Shown here in pieces: positions 56,276 to 64,000 of a DNA stretch of 64,000 nt. The notes below the pieces were generated by a model. That model did no database searches, was not told where the DNA came from, and saw only the letters and a list, made by a program, of their open reading frames with translations. The stretch spans positions 17,620 through 81,619 of the forward strand of contig JANLHI010000002.1 of assembly GCA_024654525.1 (NCBI GenBank), given 5' to 3'. The DNA comes from Patescibacteria group bacterium (GTDB taxonomy: Bacteria > Patescibacteria > Paceibacteria > UBA6257 > 2-01-FULL-56-20). The position numbers and the translations under genes are program-made. Position 1 is the first letter of the stretch, and every line of letters begins with the position of its first letter.

Positions 56276-57643
56276 ATGGCCGAATTGATGGATAAAATTG
56301 TTTCGCTTTCGAAGCGCAGGGGATTTGTGTTTCCCGGATCCGAAATTTACGGAGGATTTGCATCCACATATGATTTTGGCCCCCTCGGATTTTTGCTGAA
56401 AAAAAATATCGAAAAAGCATGGCGTTATTGGAATGTTGAAAGCCGTACTGATGTGGTGGAGATTGAGGGGGCGATTTTTCTGCATCCCAAGGTGTGGGAA
56501 GCAAGCGGGCATGTCGGCGGATTTGCCGATGTATTGGTGGAGGATATGGTTACCCATAAACGATACCGCGCAGACCATCTCATCGAAGAAGCAGGGATTT
56601 TGGAAAATGCCGGCGCTTTAAAACCGAAGGAAATAGATGAAATAATTGGCAATCATCACTTGAAAAGTCCTGAAGGAAATCAGCTTTCATCAGCAAAGCT
56701 TTTTAATTTATTAGTGAAGACCCACTTGGGTCCGGTGGAAAGCGATGCCACGGTTGCATATCTTAAAGGGGAAAGTTGTCAGAATATCTATGTCGACTAT
56801 AAATCGGTTCAGGAAACGACGCGACGCAAACTTCCGTTTGGCATTGCGCAAATCGGCAAAGCATTTCGGAACGAAATCACGGTAAAAAACTTCTTATTCC
56901 GTACTCGTGAATTTGAGCAGATGGATATGCAATATTTTGTCCGACCGGAAGATGCGGATAACTATTACGATGAGTGGAAAAAGAATCGAGATGCATTTTA
57001 TACGGAATGCATGAGTTTTAAGAAGGAAAATATAAAGTGGAGACAACATGCTCCCGACGAGCGAGCGTTTTATGCCAAAGACGCGTGGGATGTCCAATAT
57101 AAATTCGGAGAATTGGGCTTTCAGGAAATTGAAGGAGTCCATAATCGCGGCACGTATGATTTGGATCAGCATGCAAAGTTCTCCGGCCAAGACCTTTCTT
57201 ATTTTGATGAAGAAACAAAGAAACGTTTCAATCCCGCGGTAGTGGAATGTTCCGGAGGATTCAATCGGTTGTTTTTGGCGACACTGTTCGAATTTTATAA
57301 AGAAGAAAAGGAGCGTACCGTGTTGGCATTTCCACCTCGTCTCGCGCCCTATAAAGCCGCAGTATTTCCTCTTTTGGCAAATAAACCTCAATTAGTTGAT
57401 AAGGCGCGAGAGGTGTATGATGCGTTACGCAAAAATTTCATGATAGCGTGGGATGACAGGGGAAATATCGGCAAGCGGTATTATTCGCAAGACGAGATAG
57501 GAACACCTTATTGCATCACGGTGGATTTTGATTCGCTTGAGAAAGACAACGTTACGGTACGTGACCGCGATACCACAACACAAGAGCGTGTTGCGATTAA
57601 GGATCTCGATAGCTTTTTAAGAGAAAAGATTTCCATGTCGTAG
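56276..57643 (+). CDS. glyS: Glycyl-tRNA synthetase (dimeric class II)
   Basis: This 455-residue class II synthetase charges tRNA-Gly. It is the single-chain alpha2 type, with early LSKRRGFVFPGSEIYGG, YDFGPLGFLLKKNI, motif 2 RNEITVKNFLFRTREFEQMDMQYFV and motif 3 region with YKAAVFPLL and the anticodon domain after it (PYCITVDFDSLEKDNVTVRDRDT). The start is taken at ATG 56276 (MAELMDKIV); the 13 extra residues from 56237 are unsupported. It stands between the surface protein and murA. Confidence 0.96.
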   Translation: MAELMDKIVSLSKRRGFVFPGSEIYGGFASTYDFGPLGFLLKKNIEKAWRYWNVESRTDVVEIEGAIFLHPKVWEASGHVGGFADVLVEDMVTHKRYRADHLIEEAGILENAGALKPKEIDEIIGNHHLKSPEGNQLSSAKLFNLLVKTHLGPVESDATVAYLKGESCQNIYVDYKSVQETTRRKLPFGIAQIGKAFRNEITVKNFLFRTREFEQMDMQYFVRPEDADNYYDEWKKNRDAFYTECMSFKKENIKWRQHAPDERAFYAKDAWDVQYKFGELGFQEIEGVHNRGTYDLDQHAKFSGQDLSYFDEETKKRFNPAVVECSGGFNRLFLATLFEFYKEEKERTVLAFPPRLAPYKAAVFPLLANKPQLVDKAREVYDALRKNFMIAWDDRGNIGKRYYSQDEIGTPYCITVDFDSLEKDNVTVRDRDTTTQERVAIKDLDSFLREKISMS

Positions 57644-57673
57644 GCAACGCATTATTTTCTATACGTTATTTCT

Positions 57674-58972
57674 ATGAGTTTTATAGTTCATGGCGGGCGT
57701 CCGCTTCAAGGAGAGGTAAAACTTGCAGGGTCAAAAAATGGAACGACAAAACTTATGGTTGCGGCGCTCCTTACCGATGAGCCATGCACGTTGCATAATT
57801 TCCCTTCCATCGGTGATGTCGCAATCACCGCGGAACTTTGCAGGAAAATAGGAAGTGTCATCACTATACGCGATGGGAGTGCAACGATACACACGCCGGA
57901 AATCAAACAGAATAAAGTGGTAGAGCTTTCAAGAAGAAACCGTATTCCGATTCTTGCGATGGGCCCGCTTCTTGCGCGCGCAGGAGAGGCGGAAGTACCT
58001 ATTTTGGGAGGCGATAAAATTGGACCACGTCCCGTCGATTTTCACTTGGATGCGCTTCGGGCGCTTGGCGCGACGGTGGAAGTTACCAAAACAAGCTATC
58101 TTGCTCGTGCGCCACAAGGACTCCGTGGAGCTTCAATCTCGCTTCCTTTTCCAAGCGTGGGAGCAACCGAGACAAGTATTCTTGCCGCGGTGCTTGCAAA
58201 GGGGGAAACGACTATAACGAACGCCGCATTGGAGCCGGAAATTATCAGTATGGTAAAGATGCTCCAAAATATGGGTGCCATTATTGAGCTTGGTGCAAAT
58301 CGCGATATCTATATCGAAGGAGTTTCAAAACTTCGTGGTGTGGTGCATGAGATTATTCCAGACAGGAACGAAGCGGTGTCTTTTGCGTGTCTTGCGATTG
58401 CGACCGGAGGAGAAATTCTTGTACGCGGAGCGATACAGGATCATCTCATCACTTTCCTGAATGCGGTGCGTCGCGTGGGAGCGGAATATCGCGTTGTCTC
58501 GGGGGGTATTGTTTTTTTCCGTCCCGGACCGCTTCGCGCAATTACGGTTACTACTGCGCCACATCCGGGATTTATGACAGACTGGCAACAACCATTTGCC
58601 GTGCTTCTTACGCAGGCACAAGGAATTTCATATATCCATGAAACCATTTATGAAGATCGTTTTGCATACGCTGAAGATTTACGAGCGTTTGGAGCGCGTA
58701 TATCCGTGGCGTATGAATGTCCCGCCGCGCAATGCAGATTTTTTGGAAAGAAATGCAATCACGTTGCGGCAATCGAAGGCCCCGTTGAACTCAATGCCGA
58801 TGGAAAAGAATTTCATGTTCGTGATTTGCGTTCGGGAATGATCGATATTATCGCGGCGCTCGTATCCAAAGGAAAAATGCGCATTGAAGGTGTTGATGAA
58901 ATAGATCGCGGCTACGAACGAATTGATGAGCGGTTGCGGAAGCTTGGAGGGGATATCAAAAGAGAGGAATAG
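57674..58972 (+). CDS. murA: UDP-N-acetylglucosamine 1-carboxyvinyltransferase, Cys-to-Asp form
   Basis: This 432-residue enzyme performs the first committed step of peptidoglycan synthesis, adding enolpyruvate to UDP-GlcNAc. Substrate residues GSKNGTTKLM (K21, N22) and the C-terminal ERIDERLRKLGG are kept. The catalytic loop reads LGGDKIGPRPVDFH, with D114 where most MurA have cysteine (GGCAIG). Family members with Asp there, as in Mycobacterium and Chlamydia, are intrinsically resistant to fosfomycin. A TATACG box (57660-57665) ends 8 bases before the start. Confidence 0.95.
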   Translation: MSFIVHGGRPLQGEVKLAGSKNGTTKLMVAALLTDEPCTLHNFPSIGDVAITAELCRKIGSVITIRDGSATIHTPEIKQNKVVELSRRNRIPILAMGPLLARAGEAEVPILGGDKIGPRPVDFHLDALRALGATVEVTKTSYLARAPQGLRGASISLPFPSVGATETSILAAVLAKGETTITNAALEPEIISMVKMLQNMGAIIELGANRDIYIEGVSKLRGVVHEIIPDRNEAVSFACLAIATGGEILVRGAIQDHLITFLNAVRRVGAEYRVVSGGIVFFRPGPLRAITVTTAPHPGFMTDWQQPFAVLLTQAQGISYIHETIYEDRFAYAEDLRAFGARISVAYECPAAQCRFFGKKCNHVAAIEGPVELNADGKEFHVRDLRSGMIDIIAALVSKGKMRIEGVDEIDRGYERIDERLRKLGGDIKREE

Positions 58973-59053
58973 AACCGGAAGCTCAATTTTAAATAAGCAA
59001 GAAGCGTCCGCTTTCAATTGACCAAGAGGTGGTAGCGCGTTACAGTATATGCG

Positions 59054-60061
59054 ATGTTTACCACAAAAATTGGTATCGATTTAGGAACTGCAAATACGGT
59101 CATTTATGTTCCCGGAAGGGGATTCATAATCAATGAGCCGACTATTGTTGCGCTCTCAAAACCGGACAATACCGTACTTGCGGTAGGGGGTGAGGCGAAG
59201 GAAATGATAGGAAGAACGCCCGACGAGATCGTGGCATACCGGCCTCTTAAGGATGGCGTCATTGCCGACTATTATATTACGAAAGCGATGCTTACCTATT
59301 TTATTGCCAAAGCACGCGGTCGTTTTAATATCTTTCGTCCAGATGTGGTAATCTCCGTTCCCGCAGGTATTACTCAAACGGAAAGGCGTGCGGTGGTGAA
59401 TGCGGCGAGAGAAGCGGGTGCACGAAATGCATTCGTGGTGCGGGAACCGGTTTTGGCGGCGCTTGGTGCGGGAATCCCGATTAATGCGCGATCTGGAAAC
59501 ATGGTAATCAACATGGGGGGTGGTACTTCGGAGGTCGCAGTAATTGCGTTGGGAAATATTGTATCATGGACTTCGCTTCGTATCGCGGGAAACAAGTTTG
59601 ATGCCGCAATCACCGAATATATCAAGAAAAAATATGCACTTGCAATCGGAGAGCAAAGTGCGGAGGTGGTAAAAATCAACATTGGTGCGGCGATGCCGTC
59701 AAAAAACAAGATGGATTACAATGTGCGCGGACGCGATCTATTAAGCGGACTTCCGAAAGATGTAAAAATAACATCAGATGAAATTGCGGAAGCGCTCAAT
59801 CATCTTCTTTTGGAGATTGCGGCATCGGTGCAGAACGTATTTAACGATACGCCACCCGAGCTTGTGGCGGATATTATGGAAAAAGGAGTTATTCTCTCCG
59901 GCGGAAGCGTCCAATTACACCACCTCCCCGATTTTTTTGAACGATTTCTTGGCGTGCCGGCATATGTCGCCGAAGATCCTTTGTTTTGTGTTGCGCGCGG
60001 TACGGGGATTATCCTAAATCATTTGGATACCTATAAACGTACACTTCTCAATAAAAGATAG
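59054..60061 (+). CDS. mreB: Rod-shape protein MreB
   Basis: This 335-residue actin-like protein directs wall synthesis. Nucleotide motifs are IGIDLGTANTVIYVPGRG (phosphate 1), MVINMGGGTSEVAVI (phosphate 2) and GVILSGGSVQLHHLPDFF (adenosine motif). PAGITQTERRAVVNAAREAGA is typical of MreB. In phosphate 2 the usual leading DIGGGT aspartate is replaced by asparagine (NMGGGT), which might alter ATP hydrolysis. No mreC or mreD follows. TACAGT (59041-59046) ends 7 bases before the ATG. Confidence 0.96.
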   Translation: MFTTKIGIDLGTANTVIYVPGRGFIINEPTIVALSKPDNTVLAVGGEAKEMIGRTPDEIVAYRPLKDGVIADYYITKAMLTYFIAKARGRFNIFRPDVVISVPAGITQTERRAVVNAAREAGARNAFVVREPVLAALGAGIPINARSGNMVINMGGGTSEVAVIALGNIVSWTSLRIAGNKFDAAITEYIKKKYALAIGEQSAEVVKINIGAAMPSKNKMDYNVRGRDLLSGLPKDVKITSDEIAEALNHLLLEIAASVQNVFNDTPPELVADIMEKGVILSGGSVQLHHLPDFFERFLGVPAYVAEDPLFCVARGTGIILNHLDTYKRTLLNKR

Positions 60062-60116
60062 CACAATTATTTTTTTTGATTGTCATTTTGAGATTTGTAT
60101 TAAATTTTGAATTTCC

Positions 60117-60941
60117 ATGACCTTCGGTCATTCCCGTATTATAAAAACGTTACGCAGTCTCGCCGATGAAAAACGGATTGCTCACGGATATCTTTTTTTC
60201 GGTCCCGAAGGAGTAGGGAAAAAGCGTATCGCGGAATCGTTCGCACATCATGTCGAAGGGGGATCTTTTTCTCCCTCGGAACATATTCTGAGCGATATGT
60301 TGATGACGGTGCCGGATGCCGAAGAGAAAATAGGAATTGATGCGGTGCGGCGATTAAAAGGTTTTCTTTATAGTAAGCCGAATATAAGTGTGTATCGATG
60401 TGCAATTATAGATGATGCGCACCGCATGACTCCCGAAGCCCAAAATGCATTGCTGAAAATTGCGGAAGAGCCTCCGCAGTCCGGAGTAGTGATACTTATT
60501 ACTTCCGATAGAGATGCGTTAATGACCACACTCCGTTCTCGTATACAACAAATATACTTTGCGCCTTTTCCGCAAGAAAAAATTGAGACATGGCTTTCCG
60601 ATGTGCATGGATATACTGCAGAAAAAGCAAAAAAATCGGCTCAAGTTTCGTGTGGTGCGCCGGGGAGAGCATTGCATGCAACGCCCGATGAGGAAGACTA
60701 TGACGCCACACAGTTTCTTTTTTCCTCCTTAAAGAGGAAGGATATTGTGAAGAGAATTATTGCACCCGTGGATTTCAACCTGGCGGATTTTCTCGATCGT
60801 TGTATTGCAATACTTGCGCGAGATATGAGAGAAGGAAAAACAATCGATAAAGGGCTGTGGCATCGTATGCTTTCTTTGCGACAGCGCGCCGCATATGGTA
60901 CGCTCAATGCACGGATACAGCTTATGGCGTTGATGACGTGA
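60117..60941 (+). CDS. holB: DNA polymerase III subunit delta'
   Basis: This 274-residue AAA+ protein is part of the clamp loader. Landmarks are the start SRIIKTLRSLADEKRIAHGYLF, the P-loop FFGPEGVGKKRIAE, KIGIDAVRRLKGFLYSKPN, VYRCAIIDDAHRMTPEAQNALL and LRSRIQQIYF (SRC-like motif, with SRI in place of SRC). It is somewhat shorter than E. coli delta' and lacks a zinc module. It precedes frr by about 35 bases. The catalytic role is that of a stator, so lack of ATP hydrolysis is expected. Confidence 0.92.
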   Translation: MTFGHSRIIKTLRSLADEKRIAHGYLFFGPEGVGKKRIAESFAHHVEGGSFSPSEHILSDMLMTVPDAEEKIGIDAVRRLKGFLYSKPNISVYRCAIIDDAHRMTPEAQNALLKIAEEPPQSGVVILITSDRDALMTTLRSRIQQIYFAPFPQEKIETWLSDVHGYTAEKAKKSAQVSCGAPGRALHATPDEEDYDATQFLFSSLKRKDIVKRIIAPVDFNLADFLDRCIAILARDMREGKTIDKGLWHRMLSLRQRAAYGTLNARIQLMALMT

Positions 60942-60975
60942 TCGGCGAATTTACTGTAAGAATTTAACGATAATA

Positions 60976-61533
60976 ATGGATACAGTTCTCTTTTTAAAGA
61001 CATTTGAGCAGGAGTTAAAATGTATAGAAGATAAAATTCGCGATACCTTGCGACTTATTCGAAGTAATCGTCCGTCTGCGGATCTTGTGGGAGATTTGCA
61101 AGTGAATTATTACGATCAGTGGTTTAGCGTGAAACAATTGGGAACACTTGCGATGCTTCCTCCTCGAGGAGTGCAAGTTACCGTATGGGATAAGAGTGCA
61201 ATCGGTCCCATTACAAAAGCAATTGAAGATGCAAAAGTGGGACTTTCCGTTTCTACGGACGGAATGACGGTTCGCGCTACTCTTTCGGCACTTTCAAGCG
61301 AACGACGCGAAGAACTTGCAAAGACTGTGAAGAAGGAAACGGAAGAATCGCGCATTCGTATTCGTGCGGCGCGAGATGAAGCCATTAAAAAACTCAAAAC
61401 ATCGGAAAACGAAGGGCATATAAGCGAAGATATATTGTTCAAAACAAAAGAAAAACTTCAAAAGATAGTAGAGGAAGCCAATCAAAGCGTGGAGGCGACG
61501 CTTGATGCGAAGCTTGCAGAACTTCAAGAATAA
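60976..61533 (+). CDS. frr: Ribosome recycling factor
   Basis: This 185-residue protein splits ribosomes after termination together with EF-G. Landmarks are RLIRSNRPSADLVGDLQVNYY (normally R-GRA/PxLLD-V-YYG), LGTLAMLPPRGVQVTVWDKSA and LSSERREELAKTVKKETEESR, with the C-terminal helix. The YYG of the family is YYD here. It ends 2 bases before rseP, so the two are co-transcribed. Confidence 0.96.
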   Translation: MDTVLFLKTFEQELKCIEDKIRDTLRLIRSNRPSADLVGDLQVNYYDQWFSVKQLGTLAMLPPRGVQVTVWDKSAIGPITKAIEDAKVGLSVSTDGMTVRATLSALSSERREELAKTVKKETEESRIRIRAARDEAIKKLKTSENEGHISEDILFKTKEKLQKIVEEANQSVEATLDAKLAELQE

Positions 61534-61535
61534 TC

Positions 61536-62576
61536 ATGTTTATCGCTTTCATTGTCATTATTGGTCTCTCGGTATTGATTCTTGGTCATGAACTTGGGCA
61601 TTTTTTCGTGGCAAAATCATTGGGACTTCGTGTTGATGAGTTTGGGTTTGGTTTCCCTCCGCGTATCGCTGCGATTAAACGGGGAGAAACCGAATATAGT
61701 TTGAACTGGCTTCCGTTTGGTGGATTTGTGAAGATTGCCGGCGAAGATGGAGAAGAGGGTGCTCCTGCGCTTACTCACGAAGAGAAGAAAAGACTATTTT
61801 CATATCAGAAAGCGCGAAGGCGCATAGCGGTGCTTGTTGCGGGTGTGGCGACCAATTTCATTCTCGGATGGTGGTTTTTTTCCGCGGCACTCATGATGGG
61901 AATTCCTCCTGCAATTGTAATAACGGGGACTGCGCCGGAATCTCCCGCGTCAAAGGCGGAGCTTGTAATGGGGGATGTGTTTTTGGGGTTTGGGAGCGCG
62001 AAGGAGTTTATCGAATATGTGGGCGCACATAAGGGACAACCTGCCGATTTCAGCGTACTGGGAGCCGGTGGAGAGCGAAAAGTGAGTATGACACCCCGTA
62101 GTGATCCTCCGGAGGGAGAAGGGGCTCTTGGCGTTGCATTTGCCGAATCAGGAGAGCCGGCACATGGATTTTTTTCCGCTCTTTGGAAGGGATTAAATCG
62201 CACAGTTGAGATTACATGGCTCACGCTCGTAGGAATGGGTACTATGCTTTACGGGCTTATTGCACAACATCCTGTTGAAGGAATGGGAAGTGTTGTGGGA
62301 CCCGTAGGTATTATTACGATTGCACAGCATACCGGACAAATCGGGTTTGCATATCTTTTGGAACTTGTCGGTTTGATTTCTATAAACCTCGCAATCATAA
62401 ATCTTATTCCGTTCCCGGCGCTTGATGGAGGAAGAATTTTGTTTATCGCAATAGAAAAAATAAAAGGAACCCCGATTCCTCGCCATGTGGAGGGGATTGC
62501 AAATGGAGTGGGATTTCTTGCGCTTATCGCACTTATGGTGTTTGTCACGGTGAGAGATGTGGCGCGATGGTTTTGA
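61536..62576 (+). CDS. rseP: Site-2 zinc protease RseP/RasP
   Basis: This 346-residue membrane protease cuts transmembrane regulators. The zinc motif is LGHELGHFFVAK (HExxH, residues about 18-22) in the first membrane helix, and the third ligand lies in LIPFPALDGGRILF (about 290-303). A single PDZ domain (about 120-205) lies between. The HELGH is followed by the usual FGFGFPPRIAAIKRGETEYSL. It is co-transcribed with frr. Its substrate in this organism is unknown; no anti-sigma gene is near. Confidence 0.95.
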   Translation: MFIAFIVIIGLSVLILGHELGHFFVAKSLGLRVDEFGFGFPPRIAAIKRGETEYSLNWLPFGGFVKIAGEDGEEGAPALTHEEKKRLFSYQKARRRIAVLVAGVATNFILGWWFFSAALMMGIPPAIVITGTAPESPASKAELVMGDVFLGFGSAKEFIEYVGAHKGQPADFSVLGAGGERKVSMTPRSDPPEGEGALGVAFAESGEPAHGFFSALWKGLNRTVEITWLTLVGMGTMLYGLIAQHPVEGMGSVVGPVGIITIAQHTGQIGFAYLLELVGLISINLAIINLIPFPALDGGRILFIAIEKIKGTPIPRHVEGIANGVGFLALIALMVFVTVRDVARWF

Positions 62577-62641
62577 GTAGGGATACTATTTCGTGTGTAT
62601 TGGTGACTGTAAGATGAGCGGTAGCTGATATTTTAAATTCT

Positions 62642-63118
62642 TTATATGTGGCATGTCCCTCCACCGTTTTTAAGAAAGTATTGTTGATGATACTCTTCTG
62701 CGCGCCAAAATTTTCCCGCAGAGATTATTTCCGTAACAATATTTTTATCTGCATAGCGAGGCGATTGTTGTAGTCCCTCTTTGGCTTTACGCGCTGAATT
62801 TTCTTGTTCTGATGTATGGAAAAAAATCACCGAACGATATTGGGAGCCGATATCCGGACCTTGTCGATTTGAAGTTGTGGGGTCATGGTTTTCCCAAAAT
62901 ATTTTTAAAAGTTTTTCATATGAAACTTGGGAGGGATCATAGGTAACTTGTACCGCTTCCGCGTGACCCGTGCGGTTTCCGCATACATCTTCGTAGGTGG
63001 GATTATCAGTATGTCCGCCCATGTAGCCAACTTCGGTGTTAATCACACCTTTTTGCACACGAAAAAGTTCTTCAACGCCCCAAAAACATCCTGCGGCAAA
63101 CGTGGCTATTTGTGGCAT
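62642..63118 (-). CDS. msrA: Peptide methionine sulfoxide reductase A
   Basis: This 158-residue enzyme repairs methionine-S-sulfoxide in proteins. The catalytic cysteine lies in FAAGCFWGVEELF (residues about 7-19), with EVGYMGGHTDNPTYEDVC and HAEAVQVTYDPSQVSYE following, all typical. The end AEEYHQQYFLKNGGGTCHI provides another cysteine that can resolve the disulfide. It is convergent with rseP and divergent from the dehydrogenase gene at 63187. Confidence 0.96.
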   Translation of the reverse strand: MPQIATFAAGCFWGVEELFRVQKGVINTEVGYMGGHTDNPTYEDVCGNRTGHAEAVQVTYDPSQVSYEKLLKIFWENHDPTTSNRQGPDIGSQYRSVIFFHTSEQENSARKAKEGLQQSPRYADKNIVTEIISAGKFWRAEEYHQQYFLKNGGGTCHI

Positions 63119-63186
63119 GCTGAAATGATATAATGAAAAAACTCACTGGAAAAGGATGACTCCTCGTTGCCCTTTATTTTTTAACA

Positions 63187-64000
63187 ATGATGAAAATTTT
63201 ACAAAAAGGTAATGGTGATTCTTTTGGACCTGAATACATAGTTAAAGTAAAAGATGTTTCCATCGGCATGGAGGGTTTTTTGGTGATTCATAATACTGCG
63301 CTTGGTATAGGAAAAGGAGGGATTCGCATGACCTCAAATGTGACTGAAGAGGAAGTGGTGCGACTTGCGACGACTATGACATGGAAAAACGCACTTGCGG
63401 GGATTTCCTTTGGAGGAGCAAAGGCGGGGATGATATGGAAAGGAGGAACAGAGAAAGAGAAAAAGGCGCATGTGCAAAGTTTTGCACGGGCACTCAAACC
63501 TTTTCTTTTGAAAAAATATATAGCGGGACCCGATGTAAATAGCGGAGAGCGAGAAATGCAATGGTTTGTGGAGGCAGTAAATAATTGGCGTGCGGCAACG
63601 GGAAAGCCTGCGAATTATTGTATGTCCATCTTCGGAAAGAAAGGTGAAAAATGCGGTATTCCGCACGAATTTGGAAGTACGGGTTTTGGGGTGGCGCATG
63701 CGGCAAGAGTAGCGGCGGAAATTCGTGGGATTTCCATGAAGGGATCAACAGTGGCTATTCATGGCTTTGGAAATGTCGGAGTTTTTGCGTATCAATTTTT
63801 AACCGAAATGGGTGCACGAGTGGTGGCACTTGCCGATTCGGGAGGTGCGGTATACGAAAGAAACGGACTTCCGAAGAACGTGGTTATGCGTGCCATTAAA
63901 AATAGCACTCCGCTTTCAAGGGTATTTGTGGCACAAAGAATAAACCCCGAAGAATTTTGGAAAATCCCGGTGGATATTTTAATTCCTGCATCGGTTACTG
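63187..64000 (+). CDS. Glutamate/leucine-type dehydrogenase, 3' end outside window
   Basis: The frame runs from ATG 63187 through the end of the window without a stop, about 271 residues. It matches the Glu/Leu/Phe/Val dehydrogenase family: the N-terminal domain has GIGKGGIRMTSNVTEEEVVRLA, MTWKNALAGISFGGAKAGM (with the substrate-binding lysines) and YIAGPDVNSGEREM. Then comes the NAD domain with STVAIHGFGNVGVFAYQFL. It interconverts an amino acid and its keto acid with ammonia. It may start at the second ATG (63190). Substrate choice is not clear from this part. Confidence 0.93.
   Translation, partial: MMKILQKGNGDSFGPEYIVKVKDVSIGMEGFLVIHNTALGIGKGGIRMTSNVTEEEVVRLATTMTWKNALAGISFGGAKAGMIWKGGTEKEKKAHVQSFARALKPFLLKKYIAGPDVNSGEREMQWFVEAVNNWRAATGKPANYCMSIFGKKGEKCGIPHEFGSTGFGVAHAARVAAEIRGISMKGSTVAIHGFGNVGVFAYQFLTEMGARVVALADSGGAVYERNGLPKNVVMRAIKNSTPLSRVFVAQRINPEEFWKIPVDILIPASVT

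Overview
The window looks like a stretch of a Candidate Phyla Radiation (Patescibacteria/Parcubacteria-type) chromosome. The reasons are a 16S rRNA gene carrying insertions (one with its own protein gene), single-domain or shortened housekeeping proteins (EF-Ts 148 aa, RecO about 165 aa, a hinge-less SMC), MreB and MurA without a visible amino-acid or nucleotide biosynthesis repertoire, MacAB-like export without TolC, and a decayed sigma factor of the kind common in these genomes. No 23S or 5S gene follows the 16S gene, so the rRNA genes appear unlinked. The lineage call is inference from gene content; no search was run.

Translation signals are unusual. The 3' end of the 16S gene aligns to the universal end through helix 45, but the anti-Shine-Dalgarno core CCUCC is absent. 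Correspondingly most genes lack a Shine-Dalgarno sequence, and many have a TATAAT-like -10 box ending 5-8 nt before the start codon, the geometry of leaderless mRNAs. I used this spacing to choose several starts.

Layout: 1-2.4 kb, 16S rRNA with three insertions. 2.5-6.5 kb, response regulator, L19, membrane proteins (one a possible voltage-sensor/bestrophin-like fusion) and asparaginase. 6.6-10.3 kb, a MacAB-like export operon. 10.6-17.9 kb, tRNA-Leu, serpin, two sodium:solute symporters, a peptidoglycan-binding protein, a PAS protein and a sigma-factor pseudogene. 18-23.3 kb, housekeeping (rnhB, rpmF, nusB, rnc, smc, uppS, tRNA-Ala). 23.4-37.5 kb, an AT-richer accessory region: Fic protein, exonuclease-like protein, a type III restriction-modification locus with two extra genes between mod and res, TspO, KTSC-NYN pair, secreted metalloprotease, HTH-Doc module, RidA, a hydrolase-Nudix fusion, and remnants of TspO, GIY-YIG and HsdR genes. 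37.6-45.7 kb, small membrane proteins, SDR, second TspO, EamA transporter, ATP-grasp protein, and a pyrF-pyrE pair flanked by direct repeats. 45.9-64 kb, mostly core genes (rpsP, khpA, efp, mnmA, rpsB, tsf, tRNA-Tyr, recO, glyS, murA, mreB, holB, frr, rseP, msrA, and the start of a glutamate dehydrogenase).

The genome also shows many small repeats: perfect zero-spacer palindromes, GC-rich hairpins, and repeat segments inserted in frame into coding genes (mnmA, a PH-like membrane protein, a TspO copy). No CRISPR array, transposase, prophage or replication origin was seen.
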